From: Croceibacterium selenioxidans
Lineage (GTDB): Bacteria > Pseudomonadota > Alphaproteobacteria > Sphingomonadales > Sphingomonadaceae
Assembly: GCF_018599195.1 (NCBI RefSeq)
Contig: NZ_JAHFVK010000001.1
Span: forward strand, 868,001-932,000
Length of the DNA stretch: 64,000 nucleotides
Direction: 5' to 3'
Made by a program: the position numbers and the translations under genes. The notes under the pieces are model-generated. The model saw only the letters and a list, made by a program, of their open reading frames with translations. It ran no database searches and was not told the origin of the DNA. Below are positions 1 to 8,543 of the stretch, in pieces. Position 1 is the stretch's first letter; each line of letters starts with the position of its first letter.

Positions 1-260
1 TCTTCCGGCAGGTCGTAGAACAGTTCTTCGGGGAGGCGCCCGGCGATCTCGACATGGCGCTTCTTGACGCCGATCTCTTCGCCCAGCTCGCGCAGCATGG
101 CAGCGTCGAGGTCCTCGCCCTCGTCGACGCCGCCTTGCGGCATTTGCCACCAATCGCCTTCGCGGTTGTCGATGCGCTTGCCGACGAAGGCCAGGCCTTC
201 GGCGTTAACAAGCATAACGCCCACACAGGGGCGGTACTTTTGGGGTTCTGCTGCGTTCAT
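1..260 (-). CDS. rppH: RNA pyrophosphohydrolase RppH (Nudix), partial
   Basis: This gene runs off the left edge; only its first 86 residues are visible. It begins with ATG at 260, and the N-terminus reads MNAAEPQKYRPCVGVMLVN. A complete Nudix box follows: GGVDEGED, then REL, then GEEIG. The QMPQGG segment just before it is typical of RppH/NudH. The family removes pyrophosphate from 5'-triphosphate RNA (or hydrolyses diadenosine polyphosphates) and so starts mRNA decay in the cytoplasm. It is divergent from korA. A much longer antisense frame in this area is a shadow of korA. The assignment to RppH rather than another Nudix enzyme rests on the N-terminal motif. Confidence 0.88.
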   Translation of the reverse strand, partial: MNAAEPQKYRPCVGVMLVNAEGLAFVGKRIDNREGDWWQMPQGGVDEGEDLDAAMLRELGEEIGVKKRHVEIAGRLPEELFYDLPE

Positions 261-411
261 GTTGCAGGGGATAGGGAAGGACAGTGGGTAATTCCATCCG
301 CGCCGTTGATCGCGCGACAGAAAAACTTGATTGCGGGCATGCGGGCAGGAACCTAGGTCGCAGCCCCATATTGGCAGGATAGCAGCGCTGACTGCACAAC
401 AGGATTTGACC

Positions 412-2406
412 ATGGCAACCCAGGCGGCCGAACGACCGGCCCAAACCCCGCTCGAGACGGGGACACCCGAAGCAGTCGTCGTCCGTTTCGCGGGCGATAG
501 CGGCGATGGCATGCAGCTGACCGGAGGACAGTTCACCCTGTCCACCGCGCTTGCAGGCAATGACCTCGCCACGTTCCCGGATTTCCCGGCGGAAATCCGC
601 GCGCCCCAGGGCACGCTGTTCGGTGTCTCCGCGTTCCAGATCAACTTCGGCTCGACCCAGATCGAAACCGCCGGTGACGCGCCCGATGTGCTCGTGGCAA
701 TGAACCCGGCGGCGCTCAAGGTGAACCTCGCCGCCCTCAAGCCCGGCGGTTTGATCATTGCCGACACGGGCGAATTCAACAAGCGCAACCTCGAAAAGGC
801 GAAGTACGAGACGAACCCGCTCGAGGACGGCAGCCTCGCGAAGTGGGACTTGCTGGCTTTCGACATCAGCGCGCTGACGATCGAGGCGGTGAAGCCCTTC
901 GGTCTCGGCAACAAGGACGCGCTGCGGTCCAAGAACATGTGGACCCTCGGCCTGGCGCTGTGGATGTTCGACCGCGACCGCCAGCCCATCGTCGATTGGC
1001 TCAAGGGCAAGTTCAAGGGCAAGCCCGAGATCGCCGACGCGAACATTGCCGCGCTCAATGCCGGTCACGCCTATGGCGAGACGGCGGAGCTTTCCGGGCC
1101 GCTCAAGAAGCTGACCATCGCTCCGGTTGAAAGCGAACCTGGACTTTACCGCACGATCACCGGCGCGGAAGCTGTGAGCCTGGGCCTCGTTGCCGGCGCT
1201 CAGCTGGCCGAGCTTCCGATGTTCTTCGGCGGCTATCCGATCACCCCGGCGTCGGCGATCCTGCACTATCTGGCGCGGATGAAGGAATTTGGCGTCACCA
1301 CCTTCCAGGCTGAAGACGAAATTGCCGCGGTCTGCGCGGCGATCGGCGCGTCCTATGCCGGCCAGCTTGGCGTCACCAGCTCCTCGGGCCCGGGTATCGC
1401 GCTCAAGGGCGAGGCGATGGGCCTGGCGATCATGACCGAGCTACCGCTCGTCATCGTCAACAGCCAACGCGGTGGCCCTTCGACGGGCCTGCCGACCAAG
1501 ACCGAACAGAGCGACCTTTACCAGGCCGTCTATGGGCGTAATGGCGACGCTCCGATGCCGGTGATTGCCTCGCGCAGTCCGGCTGACGCCTTCGAGGTTG
1601 CGATCGAAGCCTGCCGCATCGCGGTGCAGTACATGACCCCGGTCATGCTGCTGACCGACGGCTACATCGCCAATGCCGCCGAACCCTGGAAGGTGCCGGA
1701 TCCGGCCAGCTACACGCCGTTCCCGGCCAAGTTCCTCGAAGAGAAGAACGCCAAGGACGCCGATGGGACTGAGCGCCTGCTGCCTTACAAGCGCGACGAG
1801 AAGGGCGCGCGTCCCTGGATCAAGCCGGGCACGCCGGGCCTGATGCACCGTATCGGCGGTATCGAAAAGCACGTCGATACCGGCAACATCGACTATTCGC
1901 CGGCCAACCACCAGGCGATGACCGATGCGCGCAAGGCCAAGATCGACAACATCGTCGTGCCTGATCAGGACGTGGCGCTGGGTGACACGACCGGCCGCCT
2001 CGCCGTGGTCGGCTGGGGCAGCACGTTCGGCCCGATCCACCAGGCCGTGCGCCGCGCGCGCAAAAACGGCCTGTCGGTCAGTCACGTTCACGTCCGCCAC
2101 GTATGGCCGCTGCCGCAGAACCTCGGCGAGCTGCTCAGCGGTTTCGACCAGGTGCTGGTGCCGGAAATGAACACCGGCCAGTTCAAGACCGTGCTGCGCG
2201 ATCAGCTGTTCATCGATGCGAAGAGCCTGACCAAGACCAGCGGCCAGCCTTTCTCCATTGCCGAACTCGAAGCGGCGATCGGCAAGTTCTTCAACGGCAC
2301 GCCGAATGATGAAGGTGGCGAAGTTCTGCCTAATGCCGGTCAGCTTCCAGAGCCGGACTCCGGCTATGACGATGGCTCGCGCAAGCGCCCGAAGGGGGTG
2401 AACTGA
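412..2406 (+). CDS. korA: 2-oxoacid:ferredoxin oxidoreductase, alpha subunit (fused gamma-alpha)
   Basis: This 664-residue protein fuses a gamma domain (about residues 20-215, with FAGDSGDGMQLTG near its start) to the pyrimidine-binding alpha domain (GGYPITPAS near residue 280, then FQAEDEIAAVCAAIGASYAG and TSSSGPGIALKGEAMGLA). This is the layout of KorA-type 2-oxoglutarate or 2-oxoacid:ferredoxin oxidoreductases, which oxidatively decarboxylate a 2-oxoacid to acyl-CoA and pass electrons to ferredoxin. The frame stays open to 331, but ATG 412 gives the conserved N-terminus. It overlaps korB by one base (TGATG), so the two are translationally coupled. The substrate is inferred: 2-oxoglutarate is the common assignment for this two-subunit type. 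Confidence 0.9.
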   Translation: MATQAAERPAQTPLETGTPEAVVVRFAGDSGDGMQLTGGQFTLSTALAGNDLATFPDFPAEIRAPQGTLFGVSAFQINFGSTQIETAGDAPDVLVAMNPAALKVNLAALKPGGLIIADTGEFNKRNLEKAKYETNPLEDGSLAKWDLLAFDISALTIEAVKPFGLGNKDALRSKNMWTLGLALWMFDRDRQPIVDWLKGKFKGKPEIADANIAALNAGHAYGETAELSGPLKKLTIAPVESEPGLYRTITGAEAVSLGLVAGAQLAELPMFFGGYPITPASAILHYLARMKEFGVTTFQAEDEIAAVCAAIGASYAGQLGVTSSSGPGIALKGEAMGLAIMTELPLVIVNSQRGGPSTGLPTKTEQSDLYQAVYGRNGDAPMPVIASRSPADAFEVAIEACRIAVQYMTPVMLLTDGYIANAAEPWKVPDPASYTPFPAKFLEEKNAKDADGTERLLPYKRDEKGARPWIKPGTPGLMHRIGGIEKHVDTGNIDYSPANHQAMTDARKAKIDNIVVPDQDVALGDTTGRLAVVGWGSTFGPIHQAVRRARKNGLSVSHVHVRHVWPLPQNLGELLSGFDQVLVPEMNTGQFKTVLRDQLFIDAKSLTKTSGQPFSIAELEAAIGKFFNGTPNDEGGEVLPNAGQLPEPDSGYDDGSRKRPKGVN

Positions 2407-3440
2407 TGAACGACATGACCCCCATCCAGACCACGCTCAAGGACTGGGAAAGCGACCAGGAAGTTCGCTGGTGCCCAGGTTGCGGCGACTACGCGATCCT
2501 TAAGGCGGTGCAGCGCACGCTGCCGCAGATCGGCGCCGATCCGAAGAACACGGTGTTCGTCAGCGGCATCGGCTGCTCAAGCCGCTTCCCGTACTACATG
2601 GAAACCTACGGCTTCCACACGATCCACGGCCGCGCACCGGCGTTCGCGACGGGTATCAAGCTCGCCAACCCAGACCTCGATGTGTGGATGGTGACGGGTG
2701 ACGGCGACGGCCTGTCGATCGGCGGCAACCACCTGATGCACCTGCTGCGGCGAAACGTGAACCTGCAGGTCATGCTGTTCAACAACGAGATTTACGGGCT
2801 CACCAAGGGTCAGTACTCGCCGACCAGCCGCATCGGCACGACTACGCCTTCGACCCCGATGGGCTCGGTCGATCGTCCGGCCAATCCTTGCGCCTTTGCG
2901 CTGGGTTCGGGTGCGCGCTTCGTGGCTCGCGGCTTCGACGTGTCGAAGAACCTGCCTGACGTGCTGATAGCCGCGCATCGCCACCAGGGTGCGGCGTTCA
3001 TCGAGATCTTCCAGAACTGCATCGTCTACAACAAGGACGTGTTCAACGACTTCGCCGCTCCCAAGGGGGCGGAAGATCGCCAGCTCTGGCTGACCGATGG
3101 CGAGCCGATGCTCTATGCCGGCGGCACCAAGGGTATCAAGCTCGACCTCGATACGCTTTCGCTGCAGGTCGTCGACGTGGTCGATGGCGATTGGCAGAGC
3201 GCCGGCGTGATCGTGCACAACGTGAAGAACCGGGCCATCGCCCACATGCTGGTCGAACTGCCGTTCGGCCCATTCCCGATGGCGCTTGGCGTCCTTTACG
3301 ACGATCCGCGCCCGACTTTCGAGAGCGCGGTGATCGAACAGAACGCCAAGGCCAGCGAAGGCCGCGAGGCCAACCTCGCCAAGCTCCTGGCCAAGGGCCA
3401 GACCTGGACGGTGGCGCCGTCGGCGGCAGATCCGGTTTAG
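2406..3440 (+). CDS. korB: 2-oxoacid:ferredoxin oxidoreductase, beta subunit
   Basis: This 344-residue protein carries the thiamine diphosphate site and the cluster-binding cysteines of KorB. CPGCGDYAILKA lies near residue 24 and GIGCSSRFPYYM near residue 53. The diphosphate motif GDGDGLSIGGNH lies near residue 98, followed by NNEIYGLTKGQYSPTS. It pairs with KorA; the ATG overlaps the korA stop. The C-terminal part (FAAPKGAEDR onwards) matches the usual length of about 340 residues. No ferredoxin gene is adjacent, so the electron acceptor must be encoded elsewhere. Confidence 0.92.
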   Translation: MNDMTPIQTTLKDWESDQEVRWCPGCGDYAILKAVQRTLPQIGADPKNTVFVSGIGCSSRFPYYMETYGFHTIHGRAPAFATGIKLANPDLDVWMVTGDGDGLSIGGNHLMHLLRRNVNLQVMLFNNEIYGLTKGQYSPTSRIGTTTPSTPMGSVDRPANPCAFALGSGARFVARGFDVSKNLPDVLIAAHRHQGAAFIEIFQNCIVYNKDVFNDFAAPKGAEDRQLWLTDGEPMLYAGGTKGIKLDLDTLSLQVVDVVDGDWQSAGVIVHNVKNRAIAHMLVELPFGPFPMALGVLYDDPRPTFESAVIEQNAKASEGREANLAKLLAKGQTWTVAPSAADPV

Positions 3441-3444
3441 GACA

Positions 3445-3465
3445 TCACATGAAGACATGAAGATG
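3445..3465 (+). repeat. left arm of inverted repeat around the GxxExxY gene
   Basis: This 21-nt arm contains two staggered copies of a GAAGACA/GAAGATG-like unit and overlaps the start codon at 3457. It matches the reverse complement of 3873-3893 at 19 of 21 positions; the two differences are T versus C. Its position, immediately after the korB stop, fits the left edge of an inserted element. Confidence 0.7.
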
Positions 3466-3867
3466 TTGCACCCGGACGATCTCGAGCGTGTAGCTCGGAC
3501 CGTGGTCGATTGCGGGTACCATCTTCATCGTGACCTTGGGCCGGGCCTGTTGGAGAGCGCCTATGAAGCGCTGATGGCCGAAGGCCTTAGACAGTCCGGC
3601 CTAGATGTCGCGCGGCAGGTGCCCGTGACCATGTCGTACAAGGGCGTTGTCGTAGACAACGCTTTCAAGATTGATCTTCTGGTCGAGAACTCGCTGGTCG
3701 TTGAACTCAAGTCCATTGAGCGGCTAGCGCCAGTTCACGGTAAGCAGATTTTGACTTACCTTCGATTGATGCGATTGCCGCTCGGCCTCCTGATCAACTT
3801 CGGTCAGGCCACCTTCAAAGATGGCCTTCGCCGCATCGCCAACGATTACTATGGACGGATCGGATAG
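3457..3867 (+). CDS. GxxExxY family protein (PDDEXK-like fold)
   Basis: This 136-residue protein has the family signature GPGLLESAYE (GxxExxY) at about residues 29-38. A nuclease-like core follows: FKIDLLVENSLVVELKS (about residues 68-84), which gives the D...ExK arrangement of PDDEXK nucleases, then HGKQILTYLRLM and GLLINFG. The family is widespread and poorly characterised; its biochemical role is not established. The gene lies 16 nt after korB but is bracketed by inverted repeats (3445-3465 and 3873-3893), so it is probably an insertion rather than a working member of the kor operon. ATG 3457 and ATG 3463 are both possible starts, and no clear ribosome binding site is seen. Confidence 0.85.
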   Translation: MKMLHPDDLERVARTVVDCGYHLHRDLGPGLLESAYEALMAEGLRQSGLDVARQVPVTMSYKGVVVDNAFKIDLLVENSLVVELKSIERLAPVHGKQILTYLRLMRLPLGLLINFGQATFKDGLRRIANDYYGRIG

Positions 3868-3872
3868 CCCTA

Positions 3873-3893
3873 CATCTTCGTGTCTTCGTGTGA
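3873..3893 (-). repeat. right arm of inverted repeat around the GxxExxY gene
   Basis: This arm starts 6 nt after the gene's TAG stop. Read on the minus strand, it matches the left arm at 19 of 21 positions (core ACACGAAGA against ACATGAAGA). With the left arm it delimits a unit of about 449 bp that holds only the GxxExxY gene. Confidence 0.7.
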
Positions 3894-4034
3894 GATTCAC
3901 GGAGCCACCGCCATTAGAAAGTCCCTCACTCTAAATCACTTTCCTACATCGCCCCGACCTGCTCTTGTACTCGGGCAGGGCGTCGCCGATGCCCGTTCAC
4001 ATCGGTGTGAGGGGAGAGAAAACGCGGTGAGCGG

Positions 4035-4107
4035 AAGGTTACACACGGGCCTGCTGGAGCGCGCCGCAAACCCGCGGGTTTCTGCGAAAAAATCCCCAAG
4101 GTTACAC
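4035..4107 (+). repeat. direct repeat AAGGTTACAC in the spacer before 4149
   Basis: The 10-mer AAGGTTACAC occurs at 4035-4044 and again at 4098-4107, 63 bp apart, in the 255-bp spacer between the GxxExxY cassette and the hydrolase gene. The second copy is followed by a T-rich stretch. No function is known. An operator for the downstream gene or a remnant of a dispersed repeat are both possible. Confidence 0.4.
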
Positions 4108-4148
4108 TTTTTCAAACCCCCGAATTGCGTCACCCCTAAGGGGCACAG

Positions 4149-5132
4149 ATGGACAATCTGACGCATACCTTGGCCGGCTGGGCGCTTGGGCAGACGGGGC
4201 TCAAGCACAAGACCCGCAAAGGCCTGGCGGCGCTGATCCTGGGCGCCAACATGCCCGACATCGACGTGTTCTTCGGTTGGGTTCCGTGGGCGCCGCTCGC
4301 CACGCACCGGGGCTTCACTCATGGTTTGGTTGGCGGCGTGCTGCTCATGCCTCCGATCCTGGCAGGCCTGCTATGGCTGCTCGATCGATGGCAGGTGAGG
4401 CGCGGAACCTCGTTCATCAGCGGACTGGAGATGCGTTTCGGATGGCTGCTCGCCCTGAGCTATCTAGGCGCTCTGACACACCCGCTGCTCGACTGGCAGA
4501 ACGCTTATGCGATCCAGTTGCTCTCGCCGTTCAACAACCGATGGTACCACACCGACGGACTGTTCATCATCGACCTGTGGATCTTGCTGACGCTTGGCGG
4601 CGCGATCGCGCTGTCGATCTACCGCGAGAACAGGGAGCGGGATACCTGGCGCCGCCCTCCCATCGTGGCCCTCTCCGTTGTGGCCCTGTACATCCTGGCA
4701 AACGCCGGCATCAGCGTGGCCGCCAAGCGAGCGCTGACGTCGAATCCCCCTTACCCGCAGGCCGACGTGGTCGTCGCCAGTCCGCCGCCTGTGCTCTTCT
4801 GGCAGCGAGACCTGGTCTGGAGGGAAGCGGGCAAGATCTCGCGCGGGACATACGATCCGACGCGCTCCCTCACGCGGCTTCAGGGTATCACCGCGTCGGT
4901 TGAGGATGGAATGGACCATCCTCTCGCGCGACGGGCTCTTACAGCGACGCCCGAGGTCATCCGTTTTATGCGCTGGTCGATCCTGCCGATGGCTCGGATT
5001 CAGATCGAGGGCTGCCAGGCCCGCGTCGACTACAACGACGCACGGTTCTCCGATGGCCTGGCGCGCAATCGGTTCTGGATTTCCGCGGTCATTCCCACGG
5101 AAGATCCGGGCTGCGGGGCGACCGGCCCATGA
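4149..5132 (+). CDS. inner-membrane metal-dependent hydrolase (DUF457/YdjM-like)
   Basis: This 327-residue membrane protein begins with MDNLTHTLAGWALGQTG. The family's metal ligands are visible: the N-terminal His in LTHT, then ANMPDID near residue 36, HRGFTHG near residue 57, and LTHPLLDW near residue 117. Four or so hydrophobic segments span residues 60-190, and the C-terminal third is soluble. Members are predicted membrane-bound hydrolases of unknown substrate; the E. coli relative YdjM is LexA-regulated, but no LexA box is seen here. ATG 4149 has AAGGGG 5 nt upstream. Confidence 0.82.
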   Translation: MDNLTHTLAGWALGQTGLKHKTRKGLAALILGANMPDIDVFFGWVPWAPLATHRGFTHGLVGGVLLMPPILAGLLWLLDRWQVRRGTSFISGLEMRFGWLLALSYLGALTHPLLDWQNAYAIQLLSPFNNRWYHTDGLFIIDLWILLTLGGAIALSIYRENRERDTWRRPPIVALSVVALYILANAGISVAAKRALTSNPPYPQADVVVASPPPVLFWQRDLVWREAGKISRGTYDPTRSLTRLQGITASVEDGMDHPLARRALTATPEVIRFMRWSILPMARIQIEGCQARVDYNDARFSDGLARNRFWISAVIPTEDPGCGATGP

Positions 5133-5186
5133 TTTGGATTGCAACTCGCTTGAACCGTGAGGACCAACGTTCCATAAAGTCATGAC

Positions 5187-6422
5187 ATGAAGGGGGAGAG
5201 CGCACAGCGCGGTAGCTTGCTGCTCGATGCGGGGCAGCGGTTCGGCTTTTCGCCGGGTTTTTTCGCGCGACTTTTTGCTCCGGGCCTTGGCAAGTTGCTC
5301 AACCTCATCGACCGGGGAATCGAGCATGGTGTCATTCGTGCGCGCCTGCCTGATGGTGACACACGCACTCTCGGGGGCCGCAATCCCGGCTTCGAGGGCG
5401 ATGTCCACATCCGCGATTGGCGTGCCCTGCTGCGCTTTGCGATCAGCGGGTCGGTGGGTTGGTACCAGGCTTGGGAAACGGGGGAGTGGTCTAGCCCCGA
5501 TCCGGTGTCGCTATTCGCGGCGTTCATGTCCAACTCCGATGGGCTCGGCGATATTGGCCGTGCCAAGGGGCCGTGGCGCCTAGGGGTTAGGGCGCTCCAT
5601 TGGCTCAACCGCAACACTCGCGCGCAGGCCGAGAAGAACATCCACGCTCACTACGACCTCGGCAACGACTTCTACGAAGCCTGGCTCGATCCCACCATGA
5701 GCTATTCGAGCGGCTATCGCTTCAAGCGTGATGGGCTCGAAGCGAGCCAGAAGCGAAAGTGGGACAGGCTTGCCGAGCGCCTGGGGGAGCCGCGGACTCT
5801 GCTTGAAATCGGATGCGGGTGGGGCGCGCTGGCAAATCACTTCGCACAACGCGGCAGCGAGGTCACGGCGATCAGCCTGTCGGATGCGCAGCTGGCCTGG
5901 GCCCGTGGCCGCTATCCGGATGTGGCGTTTCTGAAGCAGGATTATCGGGACACCAACGGTCAGTTCGACGGCATCGTCAGCGTCGAGATGGTCGAGGCTC
6001 TAGGCCGGGAATATTGGCCCGCGTTCATGGATTGCGTCGCCCGCAATCTCAGGCCGGGTGGGCGAGCGGCGATCCAGTACATCGCGATGCGCGACGAACT
6101 GTTCGAAGCCTATGCCGGCAACGCCGATTTCATCCAGGCCTACATTTTCCCTGGCGGGCTACTTATCAAGGCCAGCGAGTTCCGCCGCCTGGCCGCAGAG
6201 CGTGGGCTTGCCTGGGAAGATCAGGAAGACTTCGGGTTCGACTATGCCGAGACCCTCAAGGCCTGGCGCGCAAACTTTGACGCGGCCGAAGCGCAGGACG
6301 ATCTTCCCGCGGGCTTTGACCGCCGGTTTTGCGACCTCTGGCGCTTCTACTTGATGTACTGCGAGGGCGGGTTCCGCAGCGGCGCGATCACCGTCAGCCA
6401 GGTCACCCTGGTCAAAACCTGA
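5187..6422 (+). CDS. cfa: cyclopropane-fatty-acyl-phospholipid synthase
   Basis: This 411-residue protein belongs to the Cfa/mycolic acid cyclopropane synthase family, which transfers a methylene group from SAM to unsaturated acyl chains in membrane phospholipids. The conserved block HAHYDLGNDFYEAWLDPTMSYSSG lies near residue 152 (HYDLGNDFY). SAM motif I is LLEIGCGWGALANHFA near residue 210. The N-terminal third is the lipid-binding region of the long form. The C-terminus (CEGGFRSGAI) matches the family. It converges with the PilZ gene, with 3 nt between the stops. Confidence 0.9.
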   Translation: MKGESAQRGSLLLDAGQRFGFSPGFFARLFAPGLGKLLNLIDRGIEHGVIRARLPDGDTRTLGGRNPGFEGDVHIRDWRALLRFAISGSVGWYQAWETGEWSSPDPVSLFAAFMSNSDGLGDIGRAKGPWRLGVRALHWLNRNTRAQAEKNIHAHYDLGNDFYEAWLDPTMSYSSGYRFKRDGLEASQKRKWDRLAERLGEPRTLLEIGCGWGALANHFAQRGSEVTAISLSDAQLAWARGRYPDVAFLKQDYRDTNGQFDGIVSVEMVEALGREYWPAFMDCVARNLRPGGRAAIQYIAMRDELFEAYAGNADFIQAYIFPGGLLIKASEFRRLAAERGLAWEDQEDFGFDYAETLKAWRANFDAAEAQDDLPAGFDRRFCDLWRFYLMYCEGGFRSGAITVSQVTLVKT

Positions 6423-6425
6423 GGA

Positions 6426-6830
6426 TCAGGCGCTGGGATTGCCCTCGCGATAACGGGTGAGGATGTTGTCGTGCACGATCGGGCTTAGGAGGTTCGTGAA
6501 GGCGCAACCGCACAGGTTGTTTTCCCACCAAACCACTTCCGCTTGCAGGGACTCCAGACCCGGCAGCGTCAGCCAGCACACCGAGCCTGGGTGCATCCGG
6601 GTGATTGCCGTGGCGGAAAAGCCCGACAGTGAAAGGTCGTTGACCACCGTCTGAACGGCGCGTGCTCCCGATGCGCGCAACTGCGCAGGGATAGCGATCT
6701 TGGTACGAACCGCCGAGCGATCTTCCTGGGCGGCAATGTGATAGCGCCCGAGTGTGTTTTGGAGGCTCATCGGTGCTGATTCCTCGCTGCTCGATTCCGG
6801 CACAACCGGAGGACATGCTTTGCGCACCAT
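6426..6830 (-). CDS. PilZ domain protein
   Basis: This protein has up to 134 residues. It has the short beta-barrel pattern of PilZ: RSAVRTKIAIPAQLR near residue 38, then DLSLSGFSATA near residue 63, LPGLESLQAEVVWWENNLCGCAF and a short C-terminal helix. PilZ domains bind cyclic di-GMP through RxxxR and (D/N)xSxxG; here the second motif reads DLSLSG, and the first is represented by DRSAVRTK, a looser fit. ATG 6830 gives the longest form; ATG 6770 (MSLQNT), with GAGGAA upstream, is a plausible alternative. A diguanylate cyclase at 48726-50435 is one possible source of ligand. Confidence 0.75.
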   Translation of the reverse strand: MVRKACPPVVPESSSEESAPMSLQNTLGRYHIAAQEDRSAVRTKIAIPAQLRASGARAVQTVVNDLSLSGFSATAITRMHPGSVCWLTLPGLESLQAEVVWWENNLCGCAFTNLLSPIVHDNILTRYREGNPSA

Positions 6831-7058
6831 GGGCCGGCCTGGTTAGCAATCGATTTAAGGGTTTGGTTAAGCAGGGCGAGAGAATGTCTTAGAATCCGTC
6901 GGTGACGATCTGGCCCTTGCAGAATATCAGGCGCGATCCCTTCGCAAGCGCATAGCCACTACGTGATTACCCATTTGGCCGGCGCTATCTTCGCACCCGT
7001 ACAGGATGGGTTTTGGGGGAATAGCAGCGCACAAACGGAAAACTACTCGTTCCCGAAG

Positions 7059-8471
7059 CTAACCTTCCTTCGGCGAGGCATCGGCGACGCTGCTCTCGGG
7101 TGGCCGGTTGTAGGCTGCCGCACCTTGGCTCTGATACCGATTTAGCCAAATCGCCGCGATCACGACCACTGCCATGATCATTGGCGTGCGCGCAGGATAG
7201 TCCGTAGCGCTGGCGATGAAGATGAGAAGTAGCACCGCGGATCCCAAACGTGGTAATTGACACTTTGAACTATCCAAACGCCAAGCGCCCGTGCCTTTCC
7301 ACAACCACCACCCAATAGCGATGATCAACAAAACCAGCCCAGCCAGTCCCGCGTCGAGAACGATTTCGATCCAGTCATTGTGAACATGGTTGAAATAGAC
7401 GACGTTCAGGAGTTCATCGGGCTCATTTATCCGAAATACCGGGTCGAACGTGCCAAGACCTGATCCGAATGGGAGATAATACTGTGTCATTGCCCAAACA
7501 GTCGGGAGGGCCTGACGGCGCAAATCGTCGCTGACATCAAGGGCGACAACGCGATTGAACGACGCTGCCCGGCCAAGCGTAATGCTTAGAATGACAGTCG
7601 CGGCGAGAAGCGCAATCACAACAGCCACTAGCGCGATTGCATAAGGCCTCCGCAGCTTGCGCAATTCCGAGACCACCTTGCGCCGGACGTTAAGCAATCC
7701 CAATCCGATGCCCAAAACACCAACGAGCATGCCGGTCCGTGAACCAGTCGCCAGGATAATCAACGCGAACAGGAGCAACAAGGCAATCGCCACCGGCCCT
7801 TTCCAGCGAATTTGATTCCCTTCCCCAAAGCCCCAGACGGGTGCGAGTAAGCAGCCGATCGCGGCAAAAAGAGCGAAGTGATTGCGGTTGGCAAAAGACG
7901 CGCTGACGGAGCCCGCAATATCGTTGACGAAGGGGTGATTGAAATGCCCGCCTGAGAATTGCAGCAGGCCGAGAAACGTTGAGGCAACAACTAGGCCGAG
8001 CAGAACGGAAACGACGCGCCAATGATCATCCGGCTTGAGAAGCGCCATTAGTAATAGTGTAGTAATCGGCACAACCATCGCCGATAGCGCATTGACGGTG
8101 GCGCCCGGTGACATTGACAGAGGTCGCCAGGGCTGTTCCTGACCGATAACCAATGCTGCCTGTTCCAACAAGTCGCGGCCCGGAAGGGCGGTCCAGATCT
8201 GAGGGGGCAACGGTATCAATTGCAGGAGAGGGAGCGCGGCTGCGGCAAACACGAAGAATGCCACTGGCGCGACAGGACGAAGCTGTGGTGGGCGAGCCCA
8301 AAGTACCAAAAACACCAAGATAGCCCAGGCTGCTCCCCTCGTGATTACCTGACCGATGGCGTCTGCTCGCGATGCCCCGCCGCTGATCCATAGGATAACC
8401 AGCCACGTGACCATCAAGATGAACGGCAGATCTGGGCGAATTCGTCGTGTCGAATGGTGATGTCTGGGCAT
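7059..8471 (-). CDS. O-antigen ligase/polymerase family membrane protein
   Basis: This 470-residue protein has about eleven hydrophobic segments and the large periplasmic loop typical of the Wzy/WaaL superfamily. The loop (about residues 335-395) contains the family-type segments GLGTFDPVFR and VHNDWIEIVLDAGLAGLVLL. It probably polymerises or ligates repeat units of the surface polysaccharide made by this locus. It opens divergently from the lipoprotein gene at 8537, with about 30 bp of upstream space. The locus also encodes an EpsG-type protein, so polymerase and ligase roles cannot be divided from sequence alone. Confidence 0.82.
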   Translation of the reverse strand: MPRHHHSTRRIRPDLPFILMVTWLVILWISGGASRADAIGQVITRGAAWAILVFLVLWARPPQLRPVAPVAFFVFAAAALPLLQLIPLPPQIWTALPGRDLLEQAALVIGQEQPWRPLSMSPGATVNALSAMVVPITTLLLMALLKPDDHWRVVSVLLGLVVASTFLGLLQFSGGHFNHPFVNDIAGSVSASFANRNHFALFAAIGCLLAPVWGFGEGNQIRWKGPVAIALLLLFALIILATGSRTGMLVGVLGIGLGLLNVRRKVVSELRKLRRPYAIALVAVVIALLAATVILSITLGRAASFNRVVALDVSDDLRRQALPTVWAMTQYYLPFGSGLGTFDPVFRINEPDELLNVVYFNHVHNDWIEIVLDAGLAGLVLLIIAIGWWLWKGTGAWRLDSSKCQLPRLGSAVLLLIFIASATDYPARTPMIMAVVVIAAIWLNRYQSQGAAAYNRPPESSVADASPKEG

Positions 8472-8516
8472 TGCACTTCATCGTCTAGACAAGTCCGAAC
8501 TTGGAGGAAACCACCA

Positions 8517-8543
8517 ATGGCTCTAAAGCGCGGAACATGGTGA
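8517..8543 (+). CDS. 8-codon leader ORF before lipoprotein gene
   Basis: ATG 8517 lies 8 nt after a strong GGAGGA ribosome binding site (8503-8508) and encodes the peptide MALKRGTW before TGA at 8541-8543. Its stop overlaps the start of the lipoprotein gene (ATG 8537) in another frame. The lipoprotein start has no good ribosome binding site of its own, so this leader could serve translational coupling. The reading is from sequence only; the alternative is that the Shine-Dalgarno serves a TTG start at 8501, which would lie upstream of it and is therefore unlikely. Confidence 0.4.
   Translation: MALKRGTW

Noticed and set aside
205-1266. 353-codon frame antisense to korA
   Set aside because: Arg/Glu/Leu-rich shadow of the kor coding strand; it also runs over the true rppH start.
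6901-6975. Minus-strand fragment reading GYALAKGSRLIFCKGQIVTDGF before a stop
   Set aside because: It looks protein-like but has a stop a few codons upstream and no start; too short to call even a pseudogene.
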